From Nitrospirota bacterium (GTDB lineage Bacteria > Nitrospirota > Nitrospiria > SBBL01 > JAADHI01), in assembly GCA_029261155.1 (NCBI GenBank), contig JAJDBW010000033.1, positions 57,106 to 121,105 of the forward strand: a DNA stretch of 64,000 nucleotides, in the 5' to 3' direction. This document shows, piece by piece, positions 8,388 through 17,174 of this stretch. The notes beneath the pieces are model-generated. The model saw only the letters and a program-made list of their open reading frames with translations, did not search any database and was not told where the DNA came from. Positions within the stretch are counted from its first letter, which is position 1. Every line of letters begins with the position of its first letter. The translations under genes and the position numbers were made by a program.

Positions 8388-8993
8388 CTACAGCCTCGCA
8401 AAATTTTCAAGCAATTGCCGCCCCAAGTCCTGGCTTTTTTCCGGATGGAACTGACAGGCAAAGAGGCGGCCTTCGGAAACCGAAGAAGGAAATTGAAGAC
8501 CATAGTCGGTCGTGGTCGCAATCACCACCGGGTCTTTCGGCGCGCCATAATAAGAGTGCACGAAATAAAAATAGGCCTCGTTCGGAATGTCTTTTAGGAT
8601 CGGGAGTTCTTTTTTTATTTGAATTTGATTCCAGCCCATGTGAGGCACTTTGAGTTCGTTTTTTGGAAAGCGGACCACTTGTCCGGGAAAGATACCGAGG
8701 CCTGGTTTCGATCCGAACTCTGTCCCTTCCGTAAATAAAATTTGAAGGCCGAGACAAATACCGAGGTAGGGTTTATCTTCCTGGATATGTTCGCGGATCG
8801 GCGCAAGCAGCCCAAGTTTTTCAAGATTGCCCATGCAATCGGAAAAAGCCCCGACACCCGGAACCACGAGATGCGTCGCCTCAGAGACGACAGTCGGATC
8901 GTGGGTAATGGTCGAAGAAAAACCGGCGCGCTCAAAACTCCGTTGCACACTGCGTAAATTGCCGGATCCGTAATCGACAATAACGAGATTCAT
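8388..8993 (-). CDS. hisH: Imidazole glycerol phosphate synthase, glutaminase subunit
   Basis: A 201-residue class I glutamine amidotransferase. It begins with VIVDYGSGNLRSVQ and has VVPGVGAFSDCM (oxyanion-side loop), the nucleophile motif YLGICLGLQILF with Cys near residue 80, and the C-terminal ACQFHPEKSQ carrying the catalytic His and Glu. It supplies ammonia to HisF. Coding order hisB-hisH-hisA-hisF is the common core order. It lies 6 bases after hisB and directly before hisA. Confidence 0.97.
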   Translation of the reverse strand: MNLVIVDYGSGNLRSVQRSFERAGFSSTITHDPTVVSEATHLVVPGVGAFSDCMGNLEKLGLLAPIREHIQEDKPYLGICLGLQILFTEGTEFGSKPGLGIFPGQVVRFPKNELKVPHMGWNQIQIKKELPILKDIPNEAYFYFVHSYYGAPKDPVVIATTTDYGLQFPSSVSEGRLFACQFHPEKSQDLGRQLLENFARL

Positions 8994-8999
8994 CGGATT

Positions 9000-9584
9000 T
9001 TAAAGCTTTCCCTTGGTCGATGCGACGCCGCGCTGCCGGGGATCGATTTGTGTCGCTTGATCCAGCGCCCGGCCGAAGGCCTTGAAGATGGATTCCAGGA
9101 TGTGGTGCGGGTCTTTTCCGTATTGAAGATGGACGTGCAGATTGATCTTGCTTTGATCGACCAGCGAGCGGAAGAAATGTTCGAGCATGTCGCAGTCGAA
9201 ATCTTTAATCTTTTTTCGGGGCATCTTAACATTGTAAACGAGATAGGGCCGACCCGAGAGATCAACTGTGACCTGCGAGAGCGACTCGTCGAGCGGCACC
9301 GAGGCCATGCCGAAACGACGGATGCCTTTTTTATCGCCCCAGGCCTTGGCCAAGACTTCGCCTAAGACGATGCCGATATCCTCCATGGTGTGATGATCGT
9401 CAATTTCCGTATCGCCTGTCGCCTTCAGTTTCAAATCGAAAAAACCATGTTTCGAAAAGGCCGAGAGCATGTGCGTTAGAAAAGGAAAGGGCGTGTCGAT
9501 TTGATAATCCCCAGTCCCATCGATATCGAGGGTTGCGGCGATGTCGGTTTCCTTCGTCTTTCGTTTTACGGTGGCTAAGCGCAT
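9000..9584 (-). CDS. hisB: Imidazoleglycerol-phosphate dehydratase
   Basis: A 194-residue monofunctional HisB with no phosphatase domain. Metal-binding motifs are intact: DTPFPFLTHMLSAFSKHG near the start, TEIDDHHTMEDIGIVLG, and the C-terminal repeat LHVHLQYGKDPHHILESIFKAF. It dehydrates imidazole glycerol phosphate using two manganese ions. The gene is 4 bases from hisD. A histidinol-phosphate phosphatase must be coded elsewhere, as must hisC and hisIE. Confidence 0.97.
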   Translation of the reverse strand: MRLATVKRKTKETDIAATLDIDGTGDYQIDTPFPFLTHMLSAFSKHGFFDLKLKATGDTEIDDHHTMEDIGIVLGEVLAKAWGDKKGIRRFGMASVPLDESLSQVTVDLSGRPYLVYNVKMPRKKIKDFDCDMLEHFFRSLVDQSKINLHVHLQYGKDPHHILESIFKAFGRALDQATQIDPRQRGVASTKGKL

Positions 9585-9588
9585 CGTT

Positions 9589-10869
9589 TTATATCCGTAT
9601 CCTGACCATGTTGGCGTGGGCCGTCAAGCCCTCCACTTCGGCGATGCGTACCAGATGATCGCCGCTTCTTTTAAGCGCAGTCTTGCTGTAGGAAATCACG
9701 CTGCTCTTGCGGATAAAATCGTCCACGGAAAGCGGAGAGAAGAATCGGGCGGTCCCGCCGGTCGGCAAGACATGGTTTGGTCCGGCGATATAATCCCCCA
9801 GCGATTGCGGCGTATCTTCCCCCAAAAAGATGGAACCCGCGTGTACGAGTTGATCGAGCCATCGAAAGGGTTTTTCGACAAAGACCGAAAGGTGTTCCGG
9901 TGCGATGGCATTGGCCATCTCCACCGCCGTTTTCAAACTGGGCACGACAAAGGCCACCCCATTGCGCTTGAGCGATTTCGCGGCGATTGCCTTGCGGGGC
10001 AGCGCCGCCAATTGATGCGCCAGTTCGCGCATGACCGTTTCGACAAGCTTGGCCGAGGTCGCGATAAAGATCACGACGGCGTCCTCGTCGTGCTCCGCCT
10101 GTGAGAGGAGATCGGAAGCGAGATAGCGCGGGTTGGCTTTTCCATCGGCGATAATGAGCAGCTCGCTCGGTCCGGCGACCATGTCGATATCGACCCGGCC
10201 ATAAACCAGGCGCTTCGCCGCGGCGACATATTGGTTTCCGGGACCGACGATTTTATCGACCTTCGGAATCGTTTTTGTGCCATAGGCCAGCGCACCGATG
10301 GCCTGGACGCCGCCGACGCGATAGATCTCTTCGACGCCCACGATATCGGCCGCAACGAGACAATAGGGATTGCACAAGCCATCGGGCATGGGCGTGGTCA
10401 TCACCAAGCGCGGCACGCCCGCGACCCGCGCGGGAATCGCATTCATCAAAACAGAAGAAGGATAGGCGGCCTTGCCGCCCGGCACGTAGAGTCCAACTCG
10501 CTCGATGGGATGGACCCGCTGACCGAGATAGATGCCGTCCTTCCGGATCGTCCAGCCTTTTTGTTTTTGTTTTTTATGAAAGGCCGTGATCCGCTTCGCG
10601 GCATAACGGAGGCTGGCGATGACTTTTTTATCGGCGGCCTCGTAAGCGGCGTCCACCTCCGCCTTCGTGACACGCAAACCGGAGGCCTTTAAACTCAGTC
10701 GATCGAACTGTTTTGTGTAACGGATGACGGCGCGATCGCCCTCTTTCCGGACATCTGAAAGAATATTGAGAACGACTTGGTCCAAGTCGCCTTCTCCGAG
10801 ATTGAGGCGCTCGACGACTTTTTTATAGATCGCCGGAAAAGACTTGGCTTTGAAATCGACAATCTTCAT
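9589..10869 (-). CDS. hisD: Histidinol dehydrogenase
   Basis: HisD, 426 aa from ATG 10869 (MKIVDFKAKSF). A longer frame to 10944 would overlap hisG and lacks family similarity in its extra 25 residues. Diagnostic segments: YVPGGKAAYPSSVLMNAIPA, VGPGNQYVAAAKRLVYG, AGPSELLIIAD, LSQAEHDEDA with Zn/catalytic His and Glu, and C-terminal AGPNHVLPTGGTAR. The enzyme carries out the last two NAD-dependent oxidations from histidinol to histidine. It is 40 bases downstream of hisG. Confidence 0.96.
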   Translation of the reverse strand: MKIVDFKAKSFPAIYKKVVERLNLGEGDLDQVVLNILSDVRKEGDRAVIRYTKQFDRLSLKASGLRVTKAEVDAAYEAADKKVIASLRYAAKRITAFHKKQKQKGWTIRKDGIYLGQRVHPIERVGLYVPGGKAAYPSSVLMNAIPARVAGVPRLVMTTPMPDGLCNPYCLVAADIVGVEEIYRVGGVQAIGALAYGTKTIPKVDKIVGPGNQYVAAAKRLVYGRVDIDMVAGPSELLIIADGKANPRYLASDLLSQAEHDEDAVVIFIATSAKLVETVMRELAHQLAALPRKAIAAKSLKRNGVAFVVPSLKTAVEMANAIAPEHLSVFVEKPFRWLDQLVHAGSIFLGEDTPQSLGDYIAGPNHVLPTGGTARFFSPLSVDDFIRKSSVISYSKTALKRSGDHLVRIAEVEGLTAHANMVRIRI

Positions 10870-10909
10870 GGAGATACGCGCACATTCAGTAGAAATAAAG
10901 AGGGAATGA

Positions 10910-11575
10910 TCATGAAACGGGGAGCTCCTGTTTTCGGCCCACAACCTTTTTGATGTCGCGAATCATTTTTTGGATACTCGGATACTTTAGCTTGAGACTG
11001 GCGCGATTAACGACCAGCCGGGCCGAACAGCTGGCAATCTCGTCAACGACTTTCAGGTTGTGAAGCCGCAGGGTTTCGCCGCTCGACGACAAATCGACGA
11101 TCTGATCGGCCAGGCCCACCAAGGGCGCGAGTTCGATGGAACCGTAGAGCTTGATGATCTCGATGGGCAGACCCTTTTCGGAAAAATAACGCTCGGTGAT
11201 ATTCGGATATTTCGTCGCCACGCGCAGTTTGGAATAGCCTCGATGATTCGGCGCATTGTTCGCCGTGTCCGCTTCGGCCAAGACGATTCGGCATGCACCG
11301 AATTTCAGGTCGACCGGCTCGTAGACATCGCACATCTGCTCGATCAATAAATCTTTTCCGGCGATGCCAATGTCGGCCGCGCCGTATTCGACATAAGTGG
11401 GCACATCCACCGCCCGCACAAGGAGGATTTTGACGCCACTTTTTTTATCCTCAAAAGTCAGGCGGCGGCTCTTTGTCGAAAACTTATCCGGAACGACACC
11501 CACCTTTTTAAATAATGCGATCGCCGTTTCCAGCAATCTCCCTTTGGAGAGGGCAATAACGAGGGGCTGTTCCAT
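10910..11575 (-). CDS. hisG: ATP phosphoribosyltransferase, short form
   Basis: At 221 residues this is the short HisG (HisG_S) without the C-terminal regulatory domain. Visible are ALSKGRLLETAIALFKKVG, VDVPTYVEYGAADIGIAGKD, ATKYPNITERYFSEKG and the PRPP-binding region DQIVDLSSSGETLRLHNL. Short HisG needs HisZ for activity and histidine feedback. A hisZ gene is present at 26325-27632, unlinked to this run. The start lies directly against the murA stop, so murA and the his genes are co-transcribed. The enzyme starts histidine synthesis from ATP and PRPP. Confidence 0.96.
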   Translation of the reverse strand: MEQPLVIALSKGRLLETAIALFKKVGVVPDKFSTKSRRLTFEDKKSGVKILLVRAVDVPTYVEYGAADIGIAGKDLLIEQMCDVYEPVDLKFGACRIVLAEADTANNAPNHRGYSKLRVATKYPNITERYFSEKGLPIEIIKLYGSIELAPLVGLADQIVDLSSSGETLRLHNLKVVDEIASCSARLVVNRASLKLKYPSIQKMIRDIKKVVGRKQELPVS

Positions 11576-12832
11576 CTAGCCTTGTCCTTTCACGCGTTGG
11601 ATCGATGCGCCTACTTTCGATAATTTGTCTTCGATTGCCTCGTAACCCCGATCGAGATGATAGATTCTGAGCACTTCCGTTTCGCCTTCAGCAACGAGTC
11701 CGGCCAAAATTAAAGAGGCGCTTGCCCGCAAGTCGGTGGCCATGACCGGCGCGCCCGAAAGCTTGGCGACCCCTTTGATGACGGCATGGTTGCCCTCAAG
11801 TCGGATTTGTGCACCCATGCGTCGCAATTCGGCCACATGGGTAAAGCGCGCCTCGAAGATCGTTTCGGTAATCACGGAGCTGCCGTCCGACAAACTCATC
11901 AAGGCCATGAACTGGGCCTGCATGTCGGTGGGAAGACCGGGATAGGGCTGGGTTTTGATATCGACGGCGCGAATTTTCCCGCCGATGACGCGAAGCGAAT
12001 CTTTTCCCTCTTCGATTTCGGAGCCCGCCGCCCGCAGTTTTTCGACGATGCTAACCATGTCCGAGGGCCGACACTTTTTGAGGAGAAGGTCTCCTTTCGT
12101 GATCGCAGAGGCCAGCATAAAGGTGCCCGCTTCGATACGGTCGGGCATCACCGCATAGGCAGACCCGTGAAGGGCCTGCACGCCATTGATGACAATCCGG
12201 TCCGTCCCCGCCCCCAGTATCTGCGCACCAGTACCGTTGAGGAATTGGGCGAGGTCGACAATTTCGGGTTCGCAGGCCGCGTTTTCCAAGACGGTGGTCC
12301 CTTCCGCCAAAGTCGCCGCCATCATCAGGTTTTCGGTGCCGGTGACGGTGGGCGTCTCGAAATAGATGTTCGCCCCTTTCAATCGAGCGGCCTTGGCGTG
12401 GATGATGCCGTGTTTGATTTCAATCTCGGCCCCCATCTTTTTGAGTCCATCGAGATGGAGTTGGATCGGACGCGCCCCGATGGCGCAGCCGCCCGGCAAG
12501 GACACATGCGCTTCACCGCAGCGGGCGACCAAGGGACCCAAGACCAGGATGGTGGCCCGCATGGTCTTCACCCAGGTATAAGGCGCTTCGTTATTTTCAA
12601 TTTCGCCAACCTGAACGCTGCACACCCCATTTTCTTCCGAGATTCGTGCGCCAATCTTTTCGAGCAGACGTTTGATGGTGCGCACATCGCCCAGCTGGGG
12701 CACACGTGAAAGCCGATGCTCGCCCGGAGACAAGAGCGTTGCAGCTAAAATGGGAAGCGCGGCATTCTTCGCCCCGCTGATTTCGATTTCACCTTTGAGC
12801 GGCCTGCCGCCTTGTATGACGATCTTATCCAT
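11576..12832 (-). CDS. murA: UDP-N-acetylglucosamine 1-carboxyvinyltransferase
   Basis: Complete MurA (418 aa), the first committed enzyme of peptidoglycan synthesis. It has the N-terminal GEIEISGAKNAALPILAA with catalytic Lys and Asn. The active-site loop LPGGCAIGARPIQLHLDGL carries the fosfomycin-target Cys, so the enzyme should be of the Cys type. LPTDMQAQFMALM and YHLDRGYEAIEDKL mark the C-terminal lobe. It is placed between prmC and hisG with no gap to hisG and 3 bases after prmC. This order with prfA/prmC is a recurring bacterial arrangement. Confidence 0.97.
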   Translation of the reverse strand: MDKIVIQGGRPLKGEIEISGAKNAALPILAATLLSPGEHRLSRVPQLGDVRTIKRLLEKIGARISEENGVCSVQVGEIENNEAPYTWVKTMRATILVLGPLVARCGEAHVSLPGGCAIGARPIQLHLDGLKKMGAEIEIKHGIIHAKAARLKGANIYFETPTVTGTENLMMAATLAEGTTVLENAACEPEIVDLAQFLNGTGAQILGAGTDRIVINGVQALHGSAYAVMPDRIEAGTFMLASAITKGDLLLKKCRPSDMVSIVEKLRAAGSEIEEGKDSLRVIGGKIRAVDIKTQPYPGLPTDMQAQFMALMSLSDGSSVITETIFEARFTHVAELRRMGAQIRLEGNHAVIKGVAKLSGAPVMATDLRASASLILAGLVAEGETEVLRIYHLDRGYEAIEDKLSKVGASIQRVKGQG

Positions 12833-12835
12833 GGG

Positions 12836-13729
12836 CTAGTTTGTCCGCCTTGTGAGTTGGGCGATCCGCTGAATGCCCGCCCAATCGTCTATGAGATGAA
12901 GGTCAAACACAGCGGCGGCCTCGACCATGTCTTTTATCCATTGAGCCTGACCCGCACCGAGTTCGAGGAAGATCGTCCCTTTTTCGCTGAGGAAAGGTTC
13001 TACTTCGGAAAGAATCCGACGGTAGAAGGCCAGCCCTTCTTCAGGCGCAAAAAGAGCGATGGGCGGTTCGTAGTCGCGGACATTCGCGGGAAGCGAGGGC
13101 CGATCTGCTTCCGATATATAGGGCGGATTGCAGACGATTAAGTCGAATATCTGGGTCTGCAGGGAAGCGTCTCGTATCGCATCGAACAAATCGCCTTTTA
13201 AAAGCGAGACCTGCTTGGCGCAATCGTGGCGATCGATATTGCGCCGGGCGAAGGCAAGCGCCGCCTCCGAACAATCGCTTGCTACCGTTTTTGCCTGTGG
13301 GAATTGCTTGGACAGCGCGATGGCCAAGGCGCCGCTGCCCGTGCACAGATCGAGGATGCCTTGTGGCGCAGGCATCCTATTTTGCGCGGCTTCGACAATG
13401 AGTTCCGTTTCGGGGCGCGGGATGAAGACGCCGGGGCCAACCTCAAATTGCCAACCATAAAATTCGACACTGCCGGTGATGTACTGCAGCGGTTCGTTCT
13501 CGGCACGGCGGCTGAGGCGGTTCCAAAAAAGACCGCCTTGGTCGAGGCCAAGGGCTGTCTCCGGATCACGATAAAGATCCGTCCGAGAACACGATATGAC
13601 CGAAGCGAGCAGGTGTTCGCTTTCCAGTCGCGGCGCATCGATGCCTTGCGTTTTTAAATAGGTGGTCCCGTCCGCCAGTAGTTCGGAGATGGGCTTCACT
13701 TGAGTCGGCGCAATAGAAGAATGTGTCAT
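12836..13729 (-). CDS. prmC: Release factor glutamine methyltransferase
   Basis: PrmC/HemK, 297 aa. It shows the helical N-terminal domain, FIPRPETELIVE, SAM motif ILDLCTGSGALAIALSKQFP and the glutamine-binding LIVCNPPYISEAD (NPPY). It methylates the GGQ glutamine of release factors in the cytoplasm. It overlaps the prfA stop by 4 bases, fitting its role on RF1. The last 20 residues (WIKDMVEAAAVFDLHL region) are typical for length and end. Confidence 0.96.
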   Translation of the reverse strand: MTHSSIAPTQVKPISELLADGTTYLKTQGIDAPRLESEHLLASVISCSRTDLYRDPETALGLDQGGLFWNRLSRRAENEPLQYITGSVEFYGWQFEVGPGVFIPRPETELIVEAAQNRMPAPQGILDLCTGSGALAIALSKQFPQAKTVASDCSEAALAFARRNIDRHDCAKQVSLLKGDLFDAIRDASLQTQIFDLIVCNPPYISEADRPSLPANVRDYEPPIALFAPEEGLAFYRRILSEVEPFLSEKGTIFLELGAGQAQWIKDMVEAAAVFDLHLIDDWAGIQRIAQLTRRTN

Positions 13730-14814
13730 TCAATATTTCCCTGGGCGACCATGGCGTCAATGATATCGTCGACCTCGCCTTCGAGGATTCTATCCAGTTG
13801 ATAGAAAGATAGATTCAAGCGGTGGTCGGTGATCCTATTTTCCCTAAAATTATAGGTGCGAATTTTTTCGCTTCGCCCGCCGGTGCCGACCTTGGACCGT
13901 CGATCTTCGGCCATTTCGGCATCGTGCCGTTCGCGCTCAGCCTCCAAGAGCCTTGAACGGAGGACGCGCATCGCCTTGGCCTTATTTTTAATTTGGGAGC
14001 GCTCGTCTTGGCAGGTCACCACCAAGTTCGTGGGAATGTGCGTGATGCGAACGGCGGAATAGGTGGTATTCACGCCTTGCCCACCCGGCCCGGAAGAACA
14101 ATAGGTATCGATTCGGAGGTCTTTTTGTTCGACCTTGATATCGACCTCCTCCGCTTCAGGAATGGCCGCAACGGTGACGGTGGAGGTATGTATTCGGCCG
14201 CTGGCCTCGGTTTTGGGGACACGCTGGACACGATGCACGCCGCTTTCATATTGGAGATGGCGGTAGGCGGCCTTTCCGGAAATCGAGAGAATGATCTCCT
14301 TTAATCCCCCAATGCCGGTTTCGCTAGAGGTGACGGTTTCGACCTTCCAACCTTTCCGTTCCGCATATTTAGTATACATACGGAGCAGGTCACTCACGAA
14401 AAGCGCGGCCTCGTCCCCACCGGTGCCGGCGCGAATCTCCAGAAAAAGATCGCGATTATCGTAGGGGCTTCCGGGATTCAGTAGCACTTTTAGGGCAGTT
14501 TCCACGGACGCCCTCTTTTGGTCGAGTGTGATCCATTCCTCATCGGCCATCGCTTTCATGTCTCGGTCGGCTTGATCGTCCTTGCGCAGTTCATCGGCTT
14601 CTTCGAGCGCCAGCGTTAAAGATTTGTAACGCATGTAGAGTTCGACCGTCTCTTCATGCTCGGCTCGCTCTTTGGCAATGCGAATTTGCTCATTTGCATT
14701 CGACAAGATCGCGGGGTCACTGAGTTGGGCGGTGAGTTCATCGAATTTTTGGACGATTTCTTCCAACTTGTCGACGAAGGACATCGTTTTTTCTGGCACC
14801 ATTAAGACACCCAT
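13726..14814 (-). CDS. prfA: Peptide chain release factor 1
   Basis: RF1, 362 aa from ATG 14814. ATG 14784 (MSFVDKLEEIVQKF) matches the usual N-terminus better and may be the real start. The GGQ motif is in SSGPGGQGVNTTYSAVR. The recognition loop RVPKTEASGRIHTS is of the PxT type, so this is RF1 (UAA/UAG), not RF2 (SPF). The LRAGTGGDEA-like segment LEIRAGTGGDEAALF is present. The gene is the first of the prfA-prmC-murA-his transcript. It is separated from rpmE by a terminator and so probably has its own promoter in 14815-14980. Confidence 0.96.
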   Translation of the reverse strand: MGVLMVPEKTMSFVDKLEEIVQKFDELTAQLSDPAILSNANEQIRIAKERAEHEETVELYMRYKSLTLALEEADELRKDDQADRDMKAMADEEWITLDQKRASVETALKVLLNPGSPYDNRDLFLEIRAGTGGDEAALFVSDLLRMYTKYAERKGWKVETVTSSETGIGGLKEIILSISGKAAYRHLQYESGVHRVQRVPKTEASGRIHTSTVTVAAIPEAEEVDIKVEQKDLRIDTYCSSGPGGQGVNTTYSAVRITHIPTNLVVTCQDERSQIKNKAKAMRVLRSRLLEAERERHDAEMAEDRRSKVGTGGRSEKIRTYNFRENRITDHRLNLSFYQLDRILEGEVDDIIDAMVAQGNIE

Positions 14815-14979
14815 GTTTGGAAAAAATTCAGATTAAAAGATCGGAGAAGACTTGGCCGTCTATCTTTTGTCATCTCCGTCCGTTTGAAAAACGCACCGCC
14901 TCGTCCTACACCCATTGCTCAAATCAAGCGCTTCGGGCATTATTTCGAGATTGGATCTGATTTGATATAGCGCCCTAAA

Positions 14980-15007
14980 CAAAAAAACCTGCCAACAGGC
15001 AGGTTTT
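14980..15007 (-). terminator. Rho-independent terminator after rpmE
   Basis: On the minus strand a perfect inverted repeat AAAACCTGCC / GGCAGGTTTT with a 4-base loop is followed by a run of Ts. It lies 20 bases after the rpmE stop and ends the rho-rpmE transcript. The A/T tracts on both sides could let it work in both directions. Confidence 0.9.
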
Positions 15008-15025
15008 AACGCGCGCGGTATGCAC

Positions 15026-15235
15026 TTATTTTTGAACGAAATTCTTGTATTTTTTATTGAACTGTTCGACCCGGCCTTCCGAATCAATGATTTTTTGGGT
15101 TCCCGTATAAAAGGGGTGGCAGGCGGAACAAATCTCAAGTCGAATAGAATCGATCGTCGATTTTGTTTTGAGCACCGAACCGCATGCGCAAGTGATTTCG
15201 ATGTCGTGATACTCTGGATGAATGGCTTGCTTCAA
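15026..15235 (-). CDS. rpmE: Ribosomal protein bL31, zinc-binding type
   Basis: A 69-residue L31 with the zinc-binding cysteines of the C+ form: CACG near residue 16 and [10 protein letters not shown] near residue 37. It opens with [16 protein letters not shown]. The only suitable start is TTG at 15235, preceded by AAAGGA at good spacing; an ATG three bases upstream runs straight into a stop. L31 bridges the ribosomal subunits. The zinc form is normally replaced by a C- paralogue under zinc limitation; no such paralogue is seen here. It follows rho by 64 bases. Confidence 0.95.
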   Translation of the reverse strand: MKQAIHPEYHDIEITCACGSVLKTKSTIDSIRLEICSACHPFYTGTQKIIDSEGRVEQFNKKYKNFVQK

Positions 15236-15299
15236 AGCATATCCTCTTTTTATTTTAAGGAGCGAATAATAGACTAAAACTCCCCTGAGTTCAAGTCCT

Positions 15300-16547
15300 T
15301 TATTTGCTCATAGAGTCGAGAAACTCTTTATTCGTTTTGGTGCCCTTGATCTTGTCAATGAGGAATTCCATCGATTCGACAGGGGAGAGGGGGCTTAACA
15401 CCTTTCGGAGGATCCACATCCGGCCCAAAGTCTCTTTATCGACCAAGAGCTCTTCCTTACGCGTTCCTGAAAGGGAGATATCGATGGAGGGGTAAATGCG
15501 CCGGTCGGCCAATTTCCGTTCGAGATGGACTTCCATGTTGCCTGTGCCCTTGAACTCCTCAAAAATCACGTCGTCCATGCGGCTCCCTGTGTCGACAAGG
15601 GCCGTGGCGATAATAGTTAAACTTCCGCCATTTTCAATGTTCCGCGCCGATCCGAAAAAGCGTTTGGGACGCTGTAGTGCGTTGGCATCAAGGCCACCCG
15701 AAAGAACTTTACCGCTTGAAGGGATGACGGCATTAAAAGCACGTGCCAATCGCGTGACCGAATCCAACAGGATGACCACATCTTTTTTGTGTTCAACCAA
15801 ACGCTTTGCCTTCTCCAAGACCATTTCGGCCACTTGGACATGGCGCTGAGCAGGTTCGTCAAAGGTGGAGCTAACCACTTCGCCTTTCACTTGGCGCTGC
15901 ATATCGGTCACCTCTTCGGGCCGTTCATCGATTAAGAGGACGATCAACACCATTTCCGGATGATTTTTCATAATCGCCTTCGCAATGGATTGCAATAAGA
16001 CGGTTTTACCGGTACGCGGCGAGGCGACAATTAGCCCTCTTTGACCTTTTCCGATGGGTGTGATCAGCTCCATGACCCGTGTGGAATAATCGGACTGGTC
16101 ATACTCCAGTTTTATTTTTTCCTCTGGATAGAGCGGCGTCAGGTTGTCGAACAAGATTTTGTCGCGCGAGGCCTCCGGGCCTTCGTGGTTGATCTTTTCA
16201 ACTTTTAAGAGCGCGAAATAGCGTTCCGTTTCCTTTGGCGGACGGATTTGGCCAGAAACGATATCTCCCGTTCGGAGGTTGAATCTTCGGATTTGAGAGG
16301 GGGAGATATAGATGTCGTCTGGGCCTGGGAAGTAATTGTAGTCGGGGGATCGGAGGAAGCCGAAACCATCCGGCAAGGTTTCAAGGACACCTTCACCGTA
16401 AATTGTGCCATTTTTTTCGGCCTGGGCCTGGAGAATCGCAAAAATCAGCTCCTGCTTTCTGAGATTGCTTGCCCCTTCCACCTTCATCTCTTTTGCCACT
16501 TCGAAAAGTTTTGAAATATTCTTTTCTTTTAATTCAGCAAGGTGCAT
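15300..16547 (-). CDS. rho: Transcription termination factor Rho
   Basis: Complete Rho, 415 aa. An N-terminal Rho_N helix bundle ([21 protein letters not shown] start) is followed by the RNA-binding cold-shock domain ([20 protein letters not shown]). The ATPase carries Walker [13 protein letters not shown] and a Q-loop/R-loop region ending [18 protein letters not shown]-dependent hexameric helicase that ends transcription. ATG 16547 has a very strong ribosome site (AGGAGGAGG). The N-terminus lacks the long insert found in Actinobacteria and Bacteroidetes. Confidence 0.97.
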   Translation of the reverse strand: MHLAELKEKNISKLFEVAKEMKVEGASNLRKQELIFAILQAQAEKNGTIYGEGVLETLPDGFGFLRSPDYNYFPGPDDIYISPSQIRRFNLRTGDIVSGQIRPPKETERYFALLKVEKINHEGPEASRDKILFDNLTPLYPEEKIKLEYDQSDYSTRVMELITPIGKGQRGLIVASPRTGKTVLLQSIAKAIMKNHPEMVLIVLLIDERPEEVTDMQRQVKGEVVSSTFDEPAQRHVQVAEMVLEKAKRLVEHKKDVVILLDSVTRLARAFNAVIPSSGKVLSGGLDANALQRPKRFFGSARNIENGGSLTIIATALVDTGSRMDDVIFEEFKGTGNMEVHLERKLADRRIYPSIDISLSGTRKEELLVDKETLGRMWILRKVLSPLSPVESMEFLIDKIKGTKTNKEFLDSMSK

Positions 16548-17174
16548 CTTCGTTCCTCCTCCTAACCATCATCTATGCCTTAAATTGAATACTTATTGTC
16601 ATACGCGAAATATCCTGGGTAATTTTGAACAAAAAAGCGCTTTGCTTATAAGTAAAAATGGCCAATAAAGAACGTGAATAAAGGCCTAAAAGGACCTTTA
16701 GGGAACAAACATCGAGTAACGTAATGCTTTGGGAATCACGCCACTTTTTAAGAGCGATGGGTTTTCTTTATGCCTTGTAATTGAATGTTATGAAGTAAGT
16801 AATGGGAAAAAACTGAGTGAGGCGCCTCTATGTGTTTGAATTGACCAGGCCAGATGAGAGTGCCGCTGTTCCGGCTTGGAGCGTAAGTTGTATGACATCA
16901 CTAATGAAGTTAAGAATAATTATATTGGAGCGATATCATATTGTCAAATTGTTTTTAACAATACAATTGCCCTCATCCTGAAAGAAGGGGTTGTTAAACA
17001 CCGCAAACTTAAAAATGGTTATTTAGACCCTATTGCGATCAAGCCATCGAAGTGCAACAGATCGAAAGAATTTTGAAAACCCAATCCCTTTTTGATATAG
17101 TGTCCAGCAATATCAAAGCGTGGAAACCCGTTTCATTTTCGTCAGAAATCACAACTTAGGTCTTTGTTGGATAT
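16548..17174. other. Long intergenic region upstream of rho
   Basis: About 630 AT-rich bases separate divergent rho and the next plus-strand gene. No RNA gene was recognised. A small inverted repeat CCTAAA-N6-TTTAGG lies at 16685-16702. A plus-strand frame at 16876-17076 (TTG start, 66 codons) has no known motif and no clear ribosome site, so I do not call it a gene. The rho promoter must lie in the first 150 bases. Confidence 0.5.

Noticed and set aside
9541..10104. 187-codon plus-strand frame opposite hisD/hisB
   Set aside because: Shadow of well-conserved his genes on the other strand.
11786..12709. 307-codon plus-strand frame opposite murA
   Set aside because: Shadow of murA; no family features and no ribosome site.
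16876..17076. 66-codon plus-strand frame upstream of the DHH-like gene
   Set aside because: TTG start without ribosome site, no motif, AT-rich composition; kept only as a note in the intergenic entry.
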